Source: an uncultured Phycisphaerales bacterium (GTDB lineage Bacteria; Planctomycetota; Phycisphaerae; Sedimentisphaerales; Anaerobacaceae). Taken from it: a DNA stretch of 8,828 bases. The translations under genes and the position numbers were made by a program. The stretch's first letter is position 1, and each line of letters opens with the position of its first letter. Location of the stretch: NCBI GenBank assembly GCA_937868145.1, contig CALMMH010000861.1, positions 1 through 8,828 of the forward strand, written 5' to 3'. The notes under the pieces are model-generated. The model saw only the letters and a program-made list of their open reading frames with translations. It did no database searches and was not told where the DNA came from. Positions 1 to 6,654 of the stretch are shown in pieces.

Positions 1-1
1 A

Positions 2-670
2 GTCCTATTCGTTCTTGCCGCCGGGCTTGCGCTGGCGTCGCCGGCGGGGGCTGGATCGTCCACCCATTTCTCGACGATTCCCGGCACCGAGTTCGCCTGG
101 CAACTCACATGGATCGGGGAGAACTGGCTGCTGTCGTTTCCGGTCAACAGCTCGCAAGTCGACTACAGCAGTCCCCCCGATGCCTCACTGTTCGCCGATT
201 ACGTGAACCTGCCGGCGATGGTGCTGACCGATCTCCAGGATCAAGGGGCTTTTCTCACCGCGACGCTCTCGCCCACCGGTCCATTCACCCTCGTCAGCGA
301 CACGGACGATCAGACTGTCCTCACGGCCGCCATGGCGCAGCGGAGTTCGCTATTCATCGGAACCAACTACATCGCATACTCCAACATCGCGGATGATCTG
401 GACATTACCGGTTCCGTTCCCGCCTATTCATCCGTGATTGACGATGCGGTTGCGGCCGATGCGGCGGGGATTCCCATCGACATCAGCTTTTCGGGCAACG
501 CGGCCGGCGGCGTCGATCTGGTTTCGCTCTTGCGGACCACCGATGGAACCGCCCCGTTGTCCGGCAGCTCACTGAACGGGCAGATCACCATCATTCCCAT
601 TCCGGGGGCGGTCCTGCTGGTCGCCATCGGCGTGCTTGGAGTGGATTTTCTGCGTCGGCGAGGCATGTGA
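2..670 (+). CDS. Exported protein with PEP-CTERM-like C-terminal sorting signal (5' partial)
   Basis: The frame is open to the left edge, so the true start lies just outside; 222 residues are visible. The first residues, VLFVLAAGLALASPAGAG, look like the hydrophobic core and cleavage region of a Sec signal peptide, so probably only a few N-terminal residues are missing. The body (about residues 20-195) is rich in S, T, D and A, with no motif I recognise. The end is a short proline motif (IPIPGA), a hydrophobic stretch (VLLVAIGVLGV) and an arginine tail (DFLRRRGM). This is the layout of PEP-CTERM/VPLPA-CTERM signals, which in known systems are processed by an exosortase during export to the surface or extracellular matrix. 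No exosortase is in the window. The gene converges on the ankyrin gene with 53 bp between their stop codons. The body function is unknown. The sorting signal is a call from motif layout; the exact subfamily is uncertain because the motif is PIPG rather than PEP. Confidence 0.8.
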   Translation, partial: VLFVLAAGLALASPAGAGSSTHFSTIPGTEFAWQLTWIGENWLLSFPVNSSQVDYSSPPDASLFADYVNLPAMVLTDLQDQGAFLTATLSPTGPFTLVSDTDDQTVLTAAMAQRSSLFIGTNYIAYSNIADDLDITGSVPAYSSVIDDAVAADAAGIPIDISFSGNAAGGVDLVSLLRTTDGTAPLSGSSLNGQITIIPIPGAVLLVAIGVLGVDFLRRRGM

Positions 671-672
671 TC

Positions 673-694
673 GCGCGAACGCTTCCGCTCGCGC
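673..694. terminator. GC-rich hairpin between convergent genes, possible bidirectional terminator
   Basis: GCGCGA (673-678) pairs perfectly with TCGCGC (689-694) around a 10-nt loop, directly after the stop of the surface-protein gene and 30 bp past the stop of the ankyrin gene. There is no U-tract on either side, so it is not a classical intrinsic terminator. The position between two convergent stops is the main support. Confidence 0.3.
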
Positions 695-723
695 TCTCTG
701 CCCTCCAGTGCACCGCCGGCCGG

Positions 724-2982
724 TCATTTCTGCGGCTTGGACAGGTTTTCGCCGTGTGCCGTGAGGAAATCGACGACATCTTTGTGTATGGCGCGGACGG
801 CTGCTTGTCGCGGCGTCTCGTTGTGCCGCCCGTTCTTGGTGTTGACGGCGGCGCCCTCGGCGACGAGCAACTCCACAACGGTCTTGTGGCCTTCTTCCGC
901 GGCGTAATAGAGCGGCCGGGCGTCCGCCCGGTCCTTCGCGTTGACGTTGGCGCCCTGCGAAAGAAGAGTCTTGACCCGCTTGACGTCGCCGGCCATCGCG
1001 GCCTGGTGCAGCGGAGTTGTCCCGGTCCTCAACACCTCCCTGGCCGCTGCAGCCTCGACGCCCCGGCCGGCCAGGTACTCCACCACGTCCTTCTGGCCCC
1101 GACGGGCCGCCTCATAGATCGGCTCATCGCCGTCGTTGTCTTTGGCATGGAGGTCGGCGCGGGCGTCCACGAGCTGTCCGACGACGTCCTCGCGACCTTC
1201 AAATGCGGCGATGTGCAGCGGTGTTGCGCCGCGGTGATTCCTGGCGTCGATCTTGGCGCCGCGGGCGATCAAGATCGCAACGGTTCCCTCGGCGCCGTCG
1301 GCGGCGGCGCGATGCAGCGGAGTCTGGCCGTCCTCGTCCGTGGCGTTCACCTCGGCTCCTTTGACCGTGAGCAGCTCGACTACTTCCTTGAATTGTCCCT
1401 TGGGCACATCCCGACGACCTCGGCTGGCGGCCTCATGCAAGGGTGCGGTGCCGCAGGCGTCTTGGTGGTTGACGTCCGCTCCGGCCGCGACCAACATCTC
1501 GGCGATCTTATAGGATCCGCCGGCGGCCGCGATTTGAAGGGGAGTCTGGCCCTGCCATTCGCTGTCGGGCCGGCCGCGAACGCCGGTCTTGATGCTCGCG
1601 TTGACGTCGGCGCCCGCGGCGATCAGCATCCGCACGAGGCTGTCGTTGCCCAATCGGACCGCATGGTGCAGCGGGGTCGAGCCGGACTCGGCCTGACCGC
1701 CTCCGCCCGCTCCGGCCGAAAGCAACTGGGCGGCGATCTCCTCCTGATAGTTCTGGAGCGCCTCCATCAGGGCCGTCTCTCCGGACTGATTCGTGATGTT
1801 GAGGTCCGCCTGGGCGTCGATCAGCAGTTGCACGATCTCCCGGTTGCCTCGCGGCGCCGCCAGATGCAGGGGCGTGTCGCCTTCGTTCGTCCTGGCGTTG
1901 ACATCGGCACCGCGAGCGATCAACATCGCCACGATGGAAGGTTCCCCCGGCGTCAGATTGTCGCGGGGACGCGGACCGGCGACCGCCTCGTGCAGCGTGG
2001 TCCAGCCGTCGTCGTTCTGAACACGGACGTCGGCTCCGTGATCGAGAAGGAGACGGACGACGTCCTCGTGTTTTCCGCTGGCGATCGCCTCGTGCAGAGG
2101 GGTCACGCGGTGTTCGTCGGCGATGTCGACGCGAGCGCCCCGGGCGATCAGCAGTTCCACCGCGTCGGCCTTGCCGCTGCGGGCGGCGATGAGCACCGGC
2201 GCCGAAGGCAAAGTCCCCGGGGTGTTGGGGTCGGCTCCATGGTCCAGAAGGACCCGGGCGATGGCGGTGTCGCCGCGTTCGAGCGTGTAGGCCAAAAGGG
2301 TCTGGAGAGTGCCGGCTTCGAACAGACGCACGTCGGCCCCGCGATTCACCAGGAACTCGACCATGGCGCTGCGTCCCTGGGCGATGGCTCCCGCCAGCGG
2401 GGGATTGCGGTCTTTGTTCCGTGCATTGACATCGGCTCCGTTGGCGATCAGGAGTTCCGCGATCTCCAACTCTCCCCGGCTGGCGGCCAGATGCAGCGGG
2501 GTGTTGCCGAAGACATCGACGGCGCTGGCGTCGGCGCCTCGGTCGATCAGCATCTGAACGAACGGTCGGTTGGACCGGGACGCGGCGAAGTGCAGAGCGG
2601 TCGTGTTGAAATGGTTGCGCGCATTCACCCCCGCGCCCTTGTCCAGGAGCAGCCGGGCGATATCCTGACGCCCTTGCGAGGCGGCGACCAGCAGGGGGAT
2701 TTCGTTGATGTTCAAGATCAGATTGGGGTCGGCTCCGGCGGCCAGGAGGATCTCGACCACCGGCTGATGGCCGCGGAGAATCGCAGAAATCAAGGGAGTG
2801 CGTCCGTTGGCGTCTTTCTCGGCGACGTCGGCCCCGCGGGATACGAGCGACTGAACCTGTTTGACGTCGCCATCTCGGACGGCCTGGTGCAGCGGCGACA
2901 AATTGTGCGGCGATCGTCGGGGGCAGCCGAGTCCTGCGAGGACGAGGCCCAGCATCAGGCAGACGATTCCGTTCGGTTTCAC
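724..2982 (-). CDS. Ankyrin-repeat lipoprotein, about 21 repeats
   Basis: This gene encodes a predicted envelope-anchored protein-binding scaffold. With the GTG start at 2982 it has 752 residues. I prefer this start to the ATG at 3018 for two reasons: GAGGGAG lies 6 nt upstream, and the product then begins MKPNGIVCLMLGLVLAGLGC, a lipoprotein-type signal peptide with Cys20 as the likely lipidated residue. The lipobox (G-L-G-C) is imperfect. From about residue 27 to the end the protein is a continuous run of roughly 21 ankyrin units of about 33 residues, with the usual TPLHxAA...G....V..LL..GAdvNa core. Three units carry insertions: around GPRPRDNLTPGEPS, VRGRPDSEWQG and DVPKGQFKE. No catalytic domain is visible. 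Ankyrin arrays bind proteins; the partner is unknown. The gene is monocistronic by spacing, with a TTGGGA-17-TATAAT promoter upstream. A frame on the opposite strand is open throughout in exact codon register, but the ankyrin reading is clearly the real one. Confidence 0.95.
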   Translation of the reverse strand: MKPNGIVCLMLGLVLAGLGCPRRSPHNLSPLHQAVRDGDVKQVQSLVSRGADVAEKDANGRTPLISAILRGHQPVVEILLAAGADPNLILNINEIPLLVAASQGRQDIARLLLDKGAGVNARNHFNTTALHFAASRSNRPFVQMLIDRGADASAVDVFGNTPLHLAASRGELEIAELLIANGADVNARNKDRNPPLAGAIAQGRSAMVEFLVNRGADVRLFEAGTLQTLLAYTLERGDTAIARVLLDHGADPNTPGTLPSAPVLIAARSGKADAVELLIARGARVDIADEHRVTPLHEAIASGKHEDVVRLLLDHGADVRVQNDDGWTTLHEAVAGPRPRDNLTPGEPSIVAMLIARGADVNARTNEGDTPLHLAAPRGNREIVQLLIDAQADLNITNQSGETALMEALQNYQEEIAAQLLSAGAGGGGQAESGSTPLHHAVRLGNDSLVRMLIAAGADVNASIKTGVRGRPDSEWQGQTPLQIAAAGGSYKIAEMLVAAGADVNHQDACGTAPLHEAASRGRRDVPKGQFKEVVELLTVKGAEVNATDEDGQTPLHRAAADGAEGTVAILIARGAKIDARNHRGATPLHIAAFEGREDVVGQLVDARADLHAKDNDGDEPIYEAARRGQKDVVEYLAGRGVEAAAAREVLRTGTTPLHQAAMAGDVKRVKTLLSQGANVNAKDRADARPLYYAAEEGHKTVVELLVAEGAAVNTKNGRHNETPRQAAVRAIHKDVVDFLTAHGENLSKPQK

Positions 2983-2988
2983 GTGCGA

Positions 2989-2995
2989 CTCCCTC
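2989..2995 (-). promoter_or_regulatory. Ribosome-binding site that decides the ankyrin-gene start
   Basis: On the minus strand GAGGGAG lies 6 nt upstream of the GTG at 2982. The upstream ATG at 3018 has no purine-rich sequence at a suitable distance. This site, together with the lipoprotein signal peptide it exposes, supports the shorter product. Confidence 0.7.
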
Positions 2996-3071
2996 AAAAA
3001 CCAGATCAATAAGTGCATGCGGCGGACACGATTGATGGAGTCCCTACTGCGGCCTCACCATCACGACGCCC

Positions 3072-3100
3072 ATTATACTATCGATCCGTCGTTGTCCCAA
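3072..3100 (-). promoter_or_regulatory. Sigma70-type promoter for the ankyrin lipoprotein gene
   Basis: Read on the minus strand, TTGGGA (3100-3095) is followed after exactly 17 nt by a perfect TATAAT (3077-3072). Transcription would begin near 3065, giving a 5' leader of about 80 nt before the GTG at 2982. The -35 matches consensus at four of six positions. An AT-rich perfect -10 in otherwise GC-rich DNA, correctly placed and oriented, makes this a good prediction. It is not experimentally supported. Confidence 0.6.
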
Positions 3101-3185
3101 GAGTCCGTTGCTTCTCAACTTCGTGGGGTCTTCCGAATGGAAACGGCTCCGCGTGAATTGGGGCGGCGATTTGAGAGGAACAGTC

Positions 3186-3208
3186 TTGCGTCATGCGGTA
3201 TTGCGTCA
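3186..3208. repeat. Two 8-bp direct repeats upstream of the ankyrin promoter
   Basis: TTGCGTCA occurs at 3186-3193 and again at 3201-3208, a 15-bp period. The pair is overlapped by an inverted repeat, CAGTCT (3181-3186) with AGACTG (3208-3213). It lies about 85 bp upstream of the -35 box. This could be a regulator-binding site, but 8-bp repeats can also arise by chance. Confidence 0.3.
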
Positions 3209-3311
3209 GACTGGGGAGGTGTTTCCCCCTTCGACAGGATCAGAAGACAAATTGCCGCGGGGCTTTCGGTGTGCCGCCAGTACACGGGGGTGTCGTCTCC
3301 GATGCGCGCAC

Positions 3312-3344
3312 GCCTTCCCCGGGCGGTAGAGTATTGGGGAAGGC
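3312..3344. repeat. 9-bp perfect inverted repeat
   Basis: GCCTTCCCC (3312-3320) pairs perfectly with GGGGAAGGC (3336-3344) around a 15-nt loop. No U-tract follows on either strand. Its role is unknown. It lies about 80 bp from the stronger hairpin at 3423-3460, and the two may belong to one structured element. Confidence 0.45.
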
Positions 3345-3422
3345 CGTCGTGCTACATCACACCTCCCGCATCACCCTTCCGTTTCATCCCTCCCGCCGGC
3401 CATCACGCCTCCCGAGTTCGGA

Positions 3423-3460
3423 GAGGCTGGGACACTCTGTGCCAGGAGTGCCCCAGCTTC
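3423..3460. repeat. Long imperfect palindrome, REP-like hairpin
   Basis: Positions 3423-3437 pair with 3446-3460: 15 bp with one A-C mismatch and one G-T pair around an 8-nt loop (TGTGCCAG). The core is GCTGGGACACTC against GAGTGCCCCAGC. A compact GC-rich imperfect palindrome in intergenic DNA is typical of repetitive extragenic palindromes, some of which are mobilised by RAYT (TnpA-REP) transposases. No copy or RAYT gene is visible in this window, so the family assignment is inference. Without a U-tract it is a weak terminator candidate for the lipoprotein gene ending at 3914. Confidence 0.5.
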
Positions 3461-3843
3461 CGTCTACAGCAAATGCCAAGTGCAGGCACTGCCGGGATCA
3501 GCCGATCAAATCCATTCCCCTCCGTTGTTGACCGCCGCCGCAAGATCCCCGCGGCCGGCTAGAACGGAATGAAGCGGCTGAGAATGTTCTGGCGTTTTGC
3601 TAGGGTCCCGATTCTTCCGGGATCGCCGTCCAACGGTGTCGTCGTTGCTGTGACTACACAGTGACAGGATCATAGAGACGGGAGGAGGGGCTCGATATAG
3701 GGGAAAGGCTAATTCCGGCCTAGGTAAATCGCTCAGGGAGTTCGAGAAGATGTTGCATGTGTCGGGCCGGGCACTGGGAAACGGATGTGATTCGGAGGCA
3801 TGATGCGCCCAGATGCGGAGAATCACCCAGGAGGAAATGAGAA

Positions 3844-3898
3844 GGGCTTACGCACACAGCGGGTAAGATGCATTCCCGATCCGATGGTGCGTAAGCCC
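3844..3898. repeat. 12-bp perfect inverted repeat with nested stem, downstream of a lipoprotein gene
   Basis: GGGCTTACGCAC (3844-3855) pairs perfectly with GTGCGTAAGCCC (3887-3898). Inside the 31-nt loop a second stem, CGGG (3860-3863) with CCCG (3875-3878), can form around TAAGATGCATT. The element starts 15 bp past the stop of the minus-strand lipoprotein gene, so it may protect the 3' end of its mRNA or stop transcription. It lacks the U-tract of a classical terminator. It could also be one copy of a dispersed repeat. Confidence 0.55.
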
Positions 3899-3913
3899 AG
3901 TCGGTAAAGATGC

Positions 3914-4660
3914 TTAAGACCCTGAGCCCAAGGCGGAGATCTTCTTGAAATCGATCTGACCCAACGCCTGTTTGATCGTGTCCATGGAGGTGTTGCTGCC
4001 GTTCAACTCGATGACAAATCGATCGGCCACGAACACACGGATCGTGCCGGACTTGCTCTCGTTGTCGTACTCCTCCACGCCTTTGTAGCCGCTGTAGGTG
4101 GCGGTTTTTTCGTAGCCGGCGTCGGTCTTGCGGTCATACTGGGCCATTGTCCAGCCGACCATGCCCATTTTCATCGGGCCGCTGAGGTTGCCGACGTCGG
4201 TCACTTGCAGGCTCAGCGAAGCGTCGTTCTGGCCGGCATACTCGCCCTCGGCGTGGGTGAGATTGATGCCCATCGCCTGGTTCTGTTCGGCCGAGGCGTT
4301 GGTTTGCGCCATGCCTGCGAGAGTCTGAGGCAAGAACCCTTTGAGCGTGTCGGGCGTTACGGCGGTGATCTGCTTCCCCTGGTTCATCTGGGTCAGGACC
4401 TGGCGGTTCTGTTCGGCCACCGCGGACAGATTGCCGGCCGTGGGGGCTTGGCTGCTGCTGTCGGCGGTCGGCGCGGCGTCGGAGGACAATGCGGGCGCCT
4501 GGGGCTGGACCGGGGTCTGCGATGCGCCGGCCTCGGAAGGACTCTGCGCCGTCGAACCCTGTTGCGGATTGTCCGCGTTCTTGTCGTCCTTGCCGCAACC
4601 GCAGATCAACAGCGCGATCGCGCAGACGGCTATGAATGTCATGTCCTTTGCTTGTTTCAT
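3914..4660 (-). CDS. Predicted lipoprotein with A/S/P/Q-rich tether, function unknown
   Basis: This 248-residue protein begins with Lys-containing MKQAKD, a hydrophobic run (residues 7-19) and I-C-G-C with Cys22 as the likely lipidated residue, so it should be membrane-anchored outside the cytoplasm. Residues 24-78 are a flexible tether rich in Asp, Asn, Ser, Pro, Gln and Ala. The remainder (about 80-245) looks like one alpha/beta domain. Recognisable stretches are LPQTLAGM, then LSLQVTDVGNLSG, then the segment YDRKTDAGYEKTATYSGYKG, then RVFVADRFVIELNG near the end. This pattern recalls uncharacterised bacterial lipoproteins, but I cannot name the family. The start is supported by GAAAGGA 8 nt upstream of the ATG. 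The gene is divergent from the FlgI-like gene (276 bp apart) and followed by a strong inverted repeat. No convincing minus-strand promoter is visible, only a short palindrome upstream. Confidence 0.88.
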   Translation of the reverse strand: MKQAKDMTFIAVCAIALLICGCGKDDKNADNPQQGSTAQSPSEAGASQTPVQPQAPALSSDAAPTADSSSQAPTAGNLSAVAEQNRQVLTQMNQGKQITAVTPDTLKGFLPQTLAGMAQTNASAEQNQAMGINLTHAEGEYAGQNDASLSLQVTDVGNLSGPMKMGMVGWTMAQYDRKTDAGYEKTATYSGYKGVEEYDNESKSGTIRVFVADRFVIELNGSNTSMDTIKQALGQIDFKKISALGSGS

Positions 4661-4691
4661 GGTTGTGTTCCTTTCGAAAACTCACTATCAG

Positions 4692-4707
4692 GTTGCGTGT
4701 TCGCAAC
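4692..4707. promoter_or_regulatory. Short perfect palindrome upstream of the lipoprotein gene
   Basis: GTTGCG (4692-4697) and CGCAAC (4702-4707) form a perfect 6-bp inverted repeat around TGTT, 32 bp upstream of the lipoprotein ATG at 4660. The size and position suit an operator or a small hairpin in the 5' leader. This is a weak call. Confidence 0.25.
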
Positions 4708-4858
4708 AAGCATGGAAGGGTACGCCAAGCGAAGCCCGGAATCAAGTCCTTTTGCCTGCGAGGGCGACATCCCTCCTCGTCCCGAAGGCTGTTTTGGCAC
4801 GGGGGGCATTGTCTGGAGCGCTGTTGCGCCGTATTGCAAATCATCCACCATCAATGGG

Positions 4859-4887
4859 TTGACGAAAGTCCCATAAGGGCATATGAT
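4859..4887 (+). promoter_or_regulatory. Sigma70-type promoter for the FlgI-HEAT lipoprotein gene
   Basis: TTGACG (4859-4864), a 17-nt spacer and TATGAT (4882-4887) each match consensus at five of six positions. Transcription would start near 4894, about 43 nt ahead of the ATG at 4937. The in-frame ATG at 4883 lies inside the -10 box and would not be on this transcript, which argues for the downstream start. Confidence 0.65.
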
Positions 4888-4936
4888 TACAGCACGTATA
4901 TGCGATCCAAACCCTGTCTTTGTGGCGGTATCCGAA

Positions 4937-6559
4937 ATGAGAAGCATTAGTTGGAAGACTCTGTTTGGGGTGGGCTTGGTCGTGGCGTTGGTTGTGGCGG
5001 GCGGTTGCCACAGAGAAAAGGTCAAAGAGGACGCCGGAACGCTCGCGCCTCAGGCCGAGTTGGGAACGGCCATCAGCTCCCTGGTGGAATTGGTCAAGCC
5101 GACGCCTGTGAAGGTGGAAGGATATGGTCTTGTGGGTGGTCTGGCAGGCACGGGTTCGTCGTACTGTCCTGCCCAGCTTCGGGCCTATCTCAAGCAGTAC
5201 ATCCTGACGCAGTTGCCTACCGAGCGTGCGGACATCGATACCTTGCTCAACAGCAAGAATACGGCCGTCGTCTACCTGGAGGCCTCGGTTCCCCCGACTC
5301 CGTCGCTCGGCGAACGTTTTGACGTGCGGGTCTCCCTGATCTCGGGATCCGAAGCGATCTCCCTCCGCGGAGGATGGCTGTACAACGCCGATTTGGTGGT
5401 TCAGGGGACATTCGGCGTAGACACCAAACCGCTGGCGACGGCGGCCGGATCCCTCTTCATCGGATCGATCGCCGCCGACGCCGATTCCCGGAGCGGCTAC
5501 GTGCTTGCCGGCGGGCAGACGCTCTACGAGTATGCAGGCATCTTAAGGGCCTCGCGATCCAACTACCGCGCCACCAGCGAGGTTCGCAATCGGCTCTGCG
5601 ATCGGTACGGCCAGAATGTGGCCCGAGCCGTCTCTGCCCGGGAAGTGGAAGTGCAGATCCCGCCGGAGTATCGCCGCCGCAAGCAGCGATTCCTCGCGAT
5701 GGTCCCGGTCACCTATCTCGAAACCACGCCTGAATTTGTCAATGCAAGGATCAATGCCTTCGTCTATCAGTTGGCCGGGGGGCAGGACCGGGAGACCGCC
5801 GAGGTTGCCTTGGAAGCGGTGGGGCGGGAGTGTCTGGGCAAGCTGAGCGTCCTGCTGAAGACTTCCGACCCGGACGTGCGGATGCGGGCGGCTCGTTGTA
5901 TGCTGGCCTTGGGCGACGATCGCGCGTTCCCGGTGCTTCGAGAGATGGCGACCGATGCGAAATCCCCGTTGCGAATGCAGGCTTTGGATGCGATCATGGT
6001 CTCGGCCAAGCGGAATGACGCCGTGGCTTTGGCCCGGCGTCTGCTTCGCGACGCCGACAAGGCCGTGGTCATGGCCGCGTATGAACATCTGTGTGAAGTC
6101 GAGGATCCCGCGGTAAAACGGGAGGTTGTAGGACGAAGTTTTGAGCTGGAACAGGTGATTCAGACCGATCGCCGGGCGATCTATGTGTCTCGTAGCGGCG
6201 ATCCCAGGGTGGTCCTCTTCGGGGCTCCGCTGGAATGTACTAACAATATTTTTGTGGAATCCCCGGATCAGTCGATCGTTGTCAACGCTCGTCCGGAAGA
6301 GGTTGCCGTTTCCTTGACCCGCAAGCACCCGACGCGATCCGGCATCATGGGGCCGATCCAGTCGGACTTTGATATCGCCAGTTTGGTTCGGGCCCTTGGG
6401 ACCGAGGCAACGGCTACTTCAAAAGGCCAGTTGCGGGGGCTGGGCGCCTCGTACGAGCAAGTCATCGCGATTTTGGAGCAGATGTCCGCCAAGGGAGTGA
6501 CCGACGCCGAGTTTTGGGCCGGGCCGCTCCCGGAAATCGGTCTTCCTGTCAAGAAATAG
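4937..6559 (+). CDS. FlgI-like (flagellar P-ring family) lipoprotein with inserted HEAT repeats
   Basis: From the ATG at 4937 the product has 540 residues. It begins MRSISWK, then a hydrophobic core, then VVAGGC, a good lipobox with Cys24. Starting at 4883 would bury this signal and place the ATG in the promoter. Residues about 40-280 resemble FlgI: VEGYGLVGGLAGTG (compare GYGLVVGLNGTG), FDVRVSLISGSEAISLRGG (compare the xDVxVSSxGDAxSLxGG region) and SAREVEVQIPPEYR (compare VEVQVPxxYR). Residues about 285-400 are HEAT-like helical pairs (DVRMRAARCMLALGD, SPLRMQALDAIM). Residues about 405-525 return to FlgI-like sequence, ending in DIASLVRALG and YEQVIAILEQMSAKGV, like the FlgI C-terminus. FlgI normally forms the periplasmic P-ring, is around 350-370 residues, has a cleavable Sec signal, and is not a lipoprotein. 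Here lipidation, the insertion and the lack of flagellar neighbours suggest a non-flagellar or divergent ring protein. It is followed by smc after 133 bp. Confidence 0.85.
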   Translation: MRSISWKTLFGVGLVVALVVAGGCHREKVKEDAGTLAPQAELGTAISSLVELVKPTPVKVEGYGLVGGLAGTGSSYCPAQLRAYLKQYILTQLPTERADIDTLLNSKNTAVVYLEASVPPTPSLGERFDVRVSLISGSEAISLRGGWLYNADLVVQGTFGVDTKPLATAAGSLFIGSIAADADSRSGYVLAGGQTLYEYAGILRASRSNYRATSEVRNRLCDRYGQNVARAVSAREVEVQIPPEYRRRKQRFLAMVPVTYLETTPEFVNARINAFVYQLAGGQDRETAEVALEAVGRECLGKLSVLLKTSDPDVRMRAARCMLALGDDRAFPVLREMATDAKSPLRMQALDAIMVSAKRNDAVALARRLLRDADKAVVMAAYEHLCEVEDPAVKREVVGRSFELEQVIQTDRRAIYVSRSGDPRVVLFGAPLECTNNIFVESPDQSIVVNARPEEVAVSLTRKHPTRSGIMGPIQSDFDIASLVRALGTEATATSKGQLRGLGASYEQVIAILEQMSAKGVTDAEFWAGPLPEIGLPVKK

Positions 6560-6654
6560 CGGCTCTAAGGCCGATAAAAAGAGAGGCTGAACGACAGCGG
6601 ACGGAAAATAAGGATGGGTGTCGTTGTGGAACGGGACTTCTGCTCGCCTGGGGC

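Larger units (their letters stand above)
3101..3913. other. Gene-poor intergenic stretch
   Basis: About 930 bp separate the ankyrin start from the end of the next lipoprotein gene, both on the minus strand. The open frames here (for example 2861-3562 on plus and 3506-3826 on minus) are low-complexity in character, with many Arg, Pro and Ser residues, have no recognisable motifs, and mostly lack ribosome-binding sites. I see no tRNA, known riboswitch or transposase remnant. What it does hold is a pair of 8-bp direct repeats and three sizeable inverted repeats, listed separately. It may be a decayed region or may contain an unannotated structured RNA. Confidence 0.6.

Noticed and set aside
667..3012. 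781-codon open frame on the plus strand opposite the ankyrin gene
   Set aside because: It lies in exact antisense codon register with an unmistakable ankyrin-repeat gene. Its apparent repeats (such as DVGA and VQRG) are the reverse complement of ankyrin codons.
3255..3554. CCGCGGGG (3255-3262) and CCCCGCGG (3547-3554) as possible ends of a small mobile element
   Set aside because: The arms are only 8 bp, contain the self-complementary CCGCGG, have no flanking target-site duplication, and are 284 bp apart in GC-rich DNA, so chance is likely.
2861..3562. 233-codon plus-strand frame spanning the ankyrin gene start and promoter
   Set aside because: It overlaps the start and promoter of a well-supported gene, is Arg- and Pro-rich, and contains no domain-like pattern.
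3506..3826. 106-codon minus-strand frame in the gene-poor stretch
   Set aside because: There is no ribosome-binding site at its GTG start, the translation is rich in Ser, Pro and Arg, and no motif is visible.
3803..3907. 34-codon frame on the plus strand with GGAGG 4 nt before its ATG
   Set aside because: It simply reads through the 12-bp inverted repeat and has no recognisable composition. The purine-rich sequence may be coincidental. It would be reconsidered if conserved in relatives.
6560..6580. Possible terminator after the FlgI-HEAT gene (CGGC/GCCG followed by ATAAAAAG)
   Set aside because: The stem is only four base pairs and an A-run, not a T-run, follows on the coding strand.
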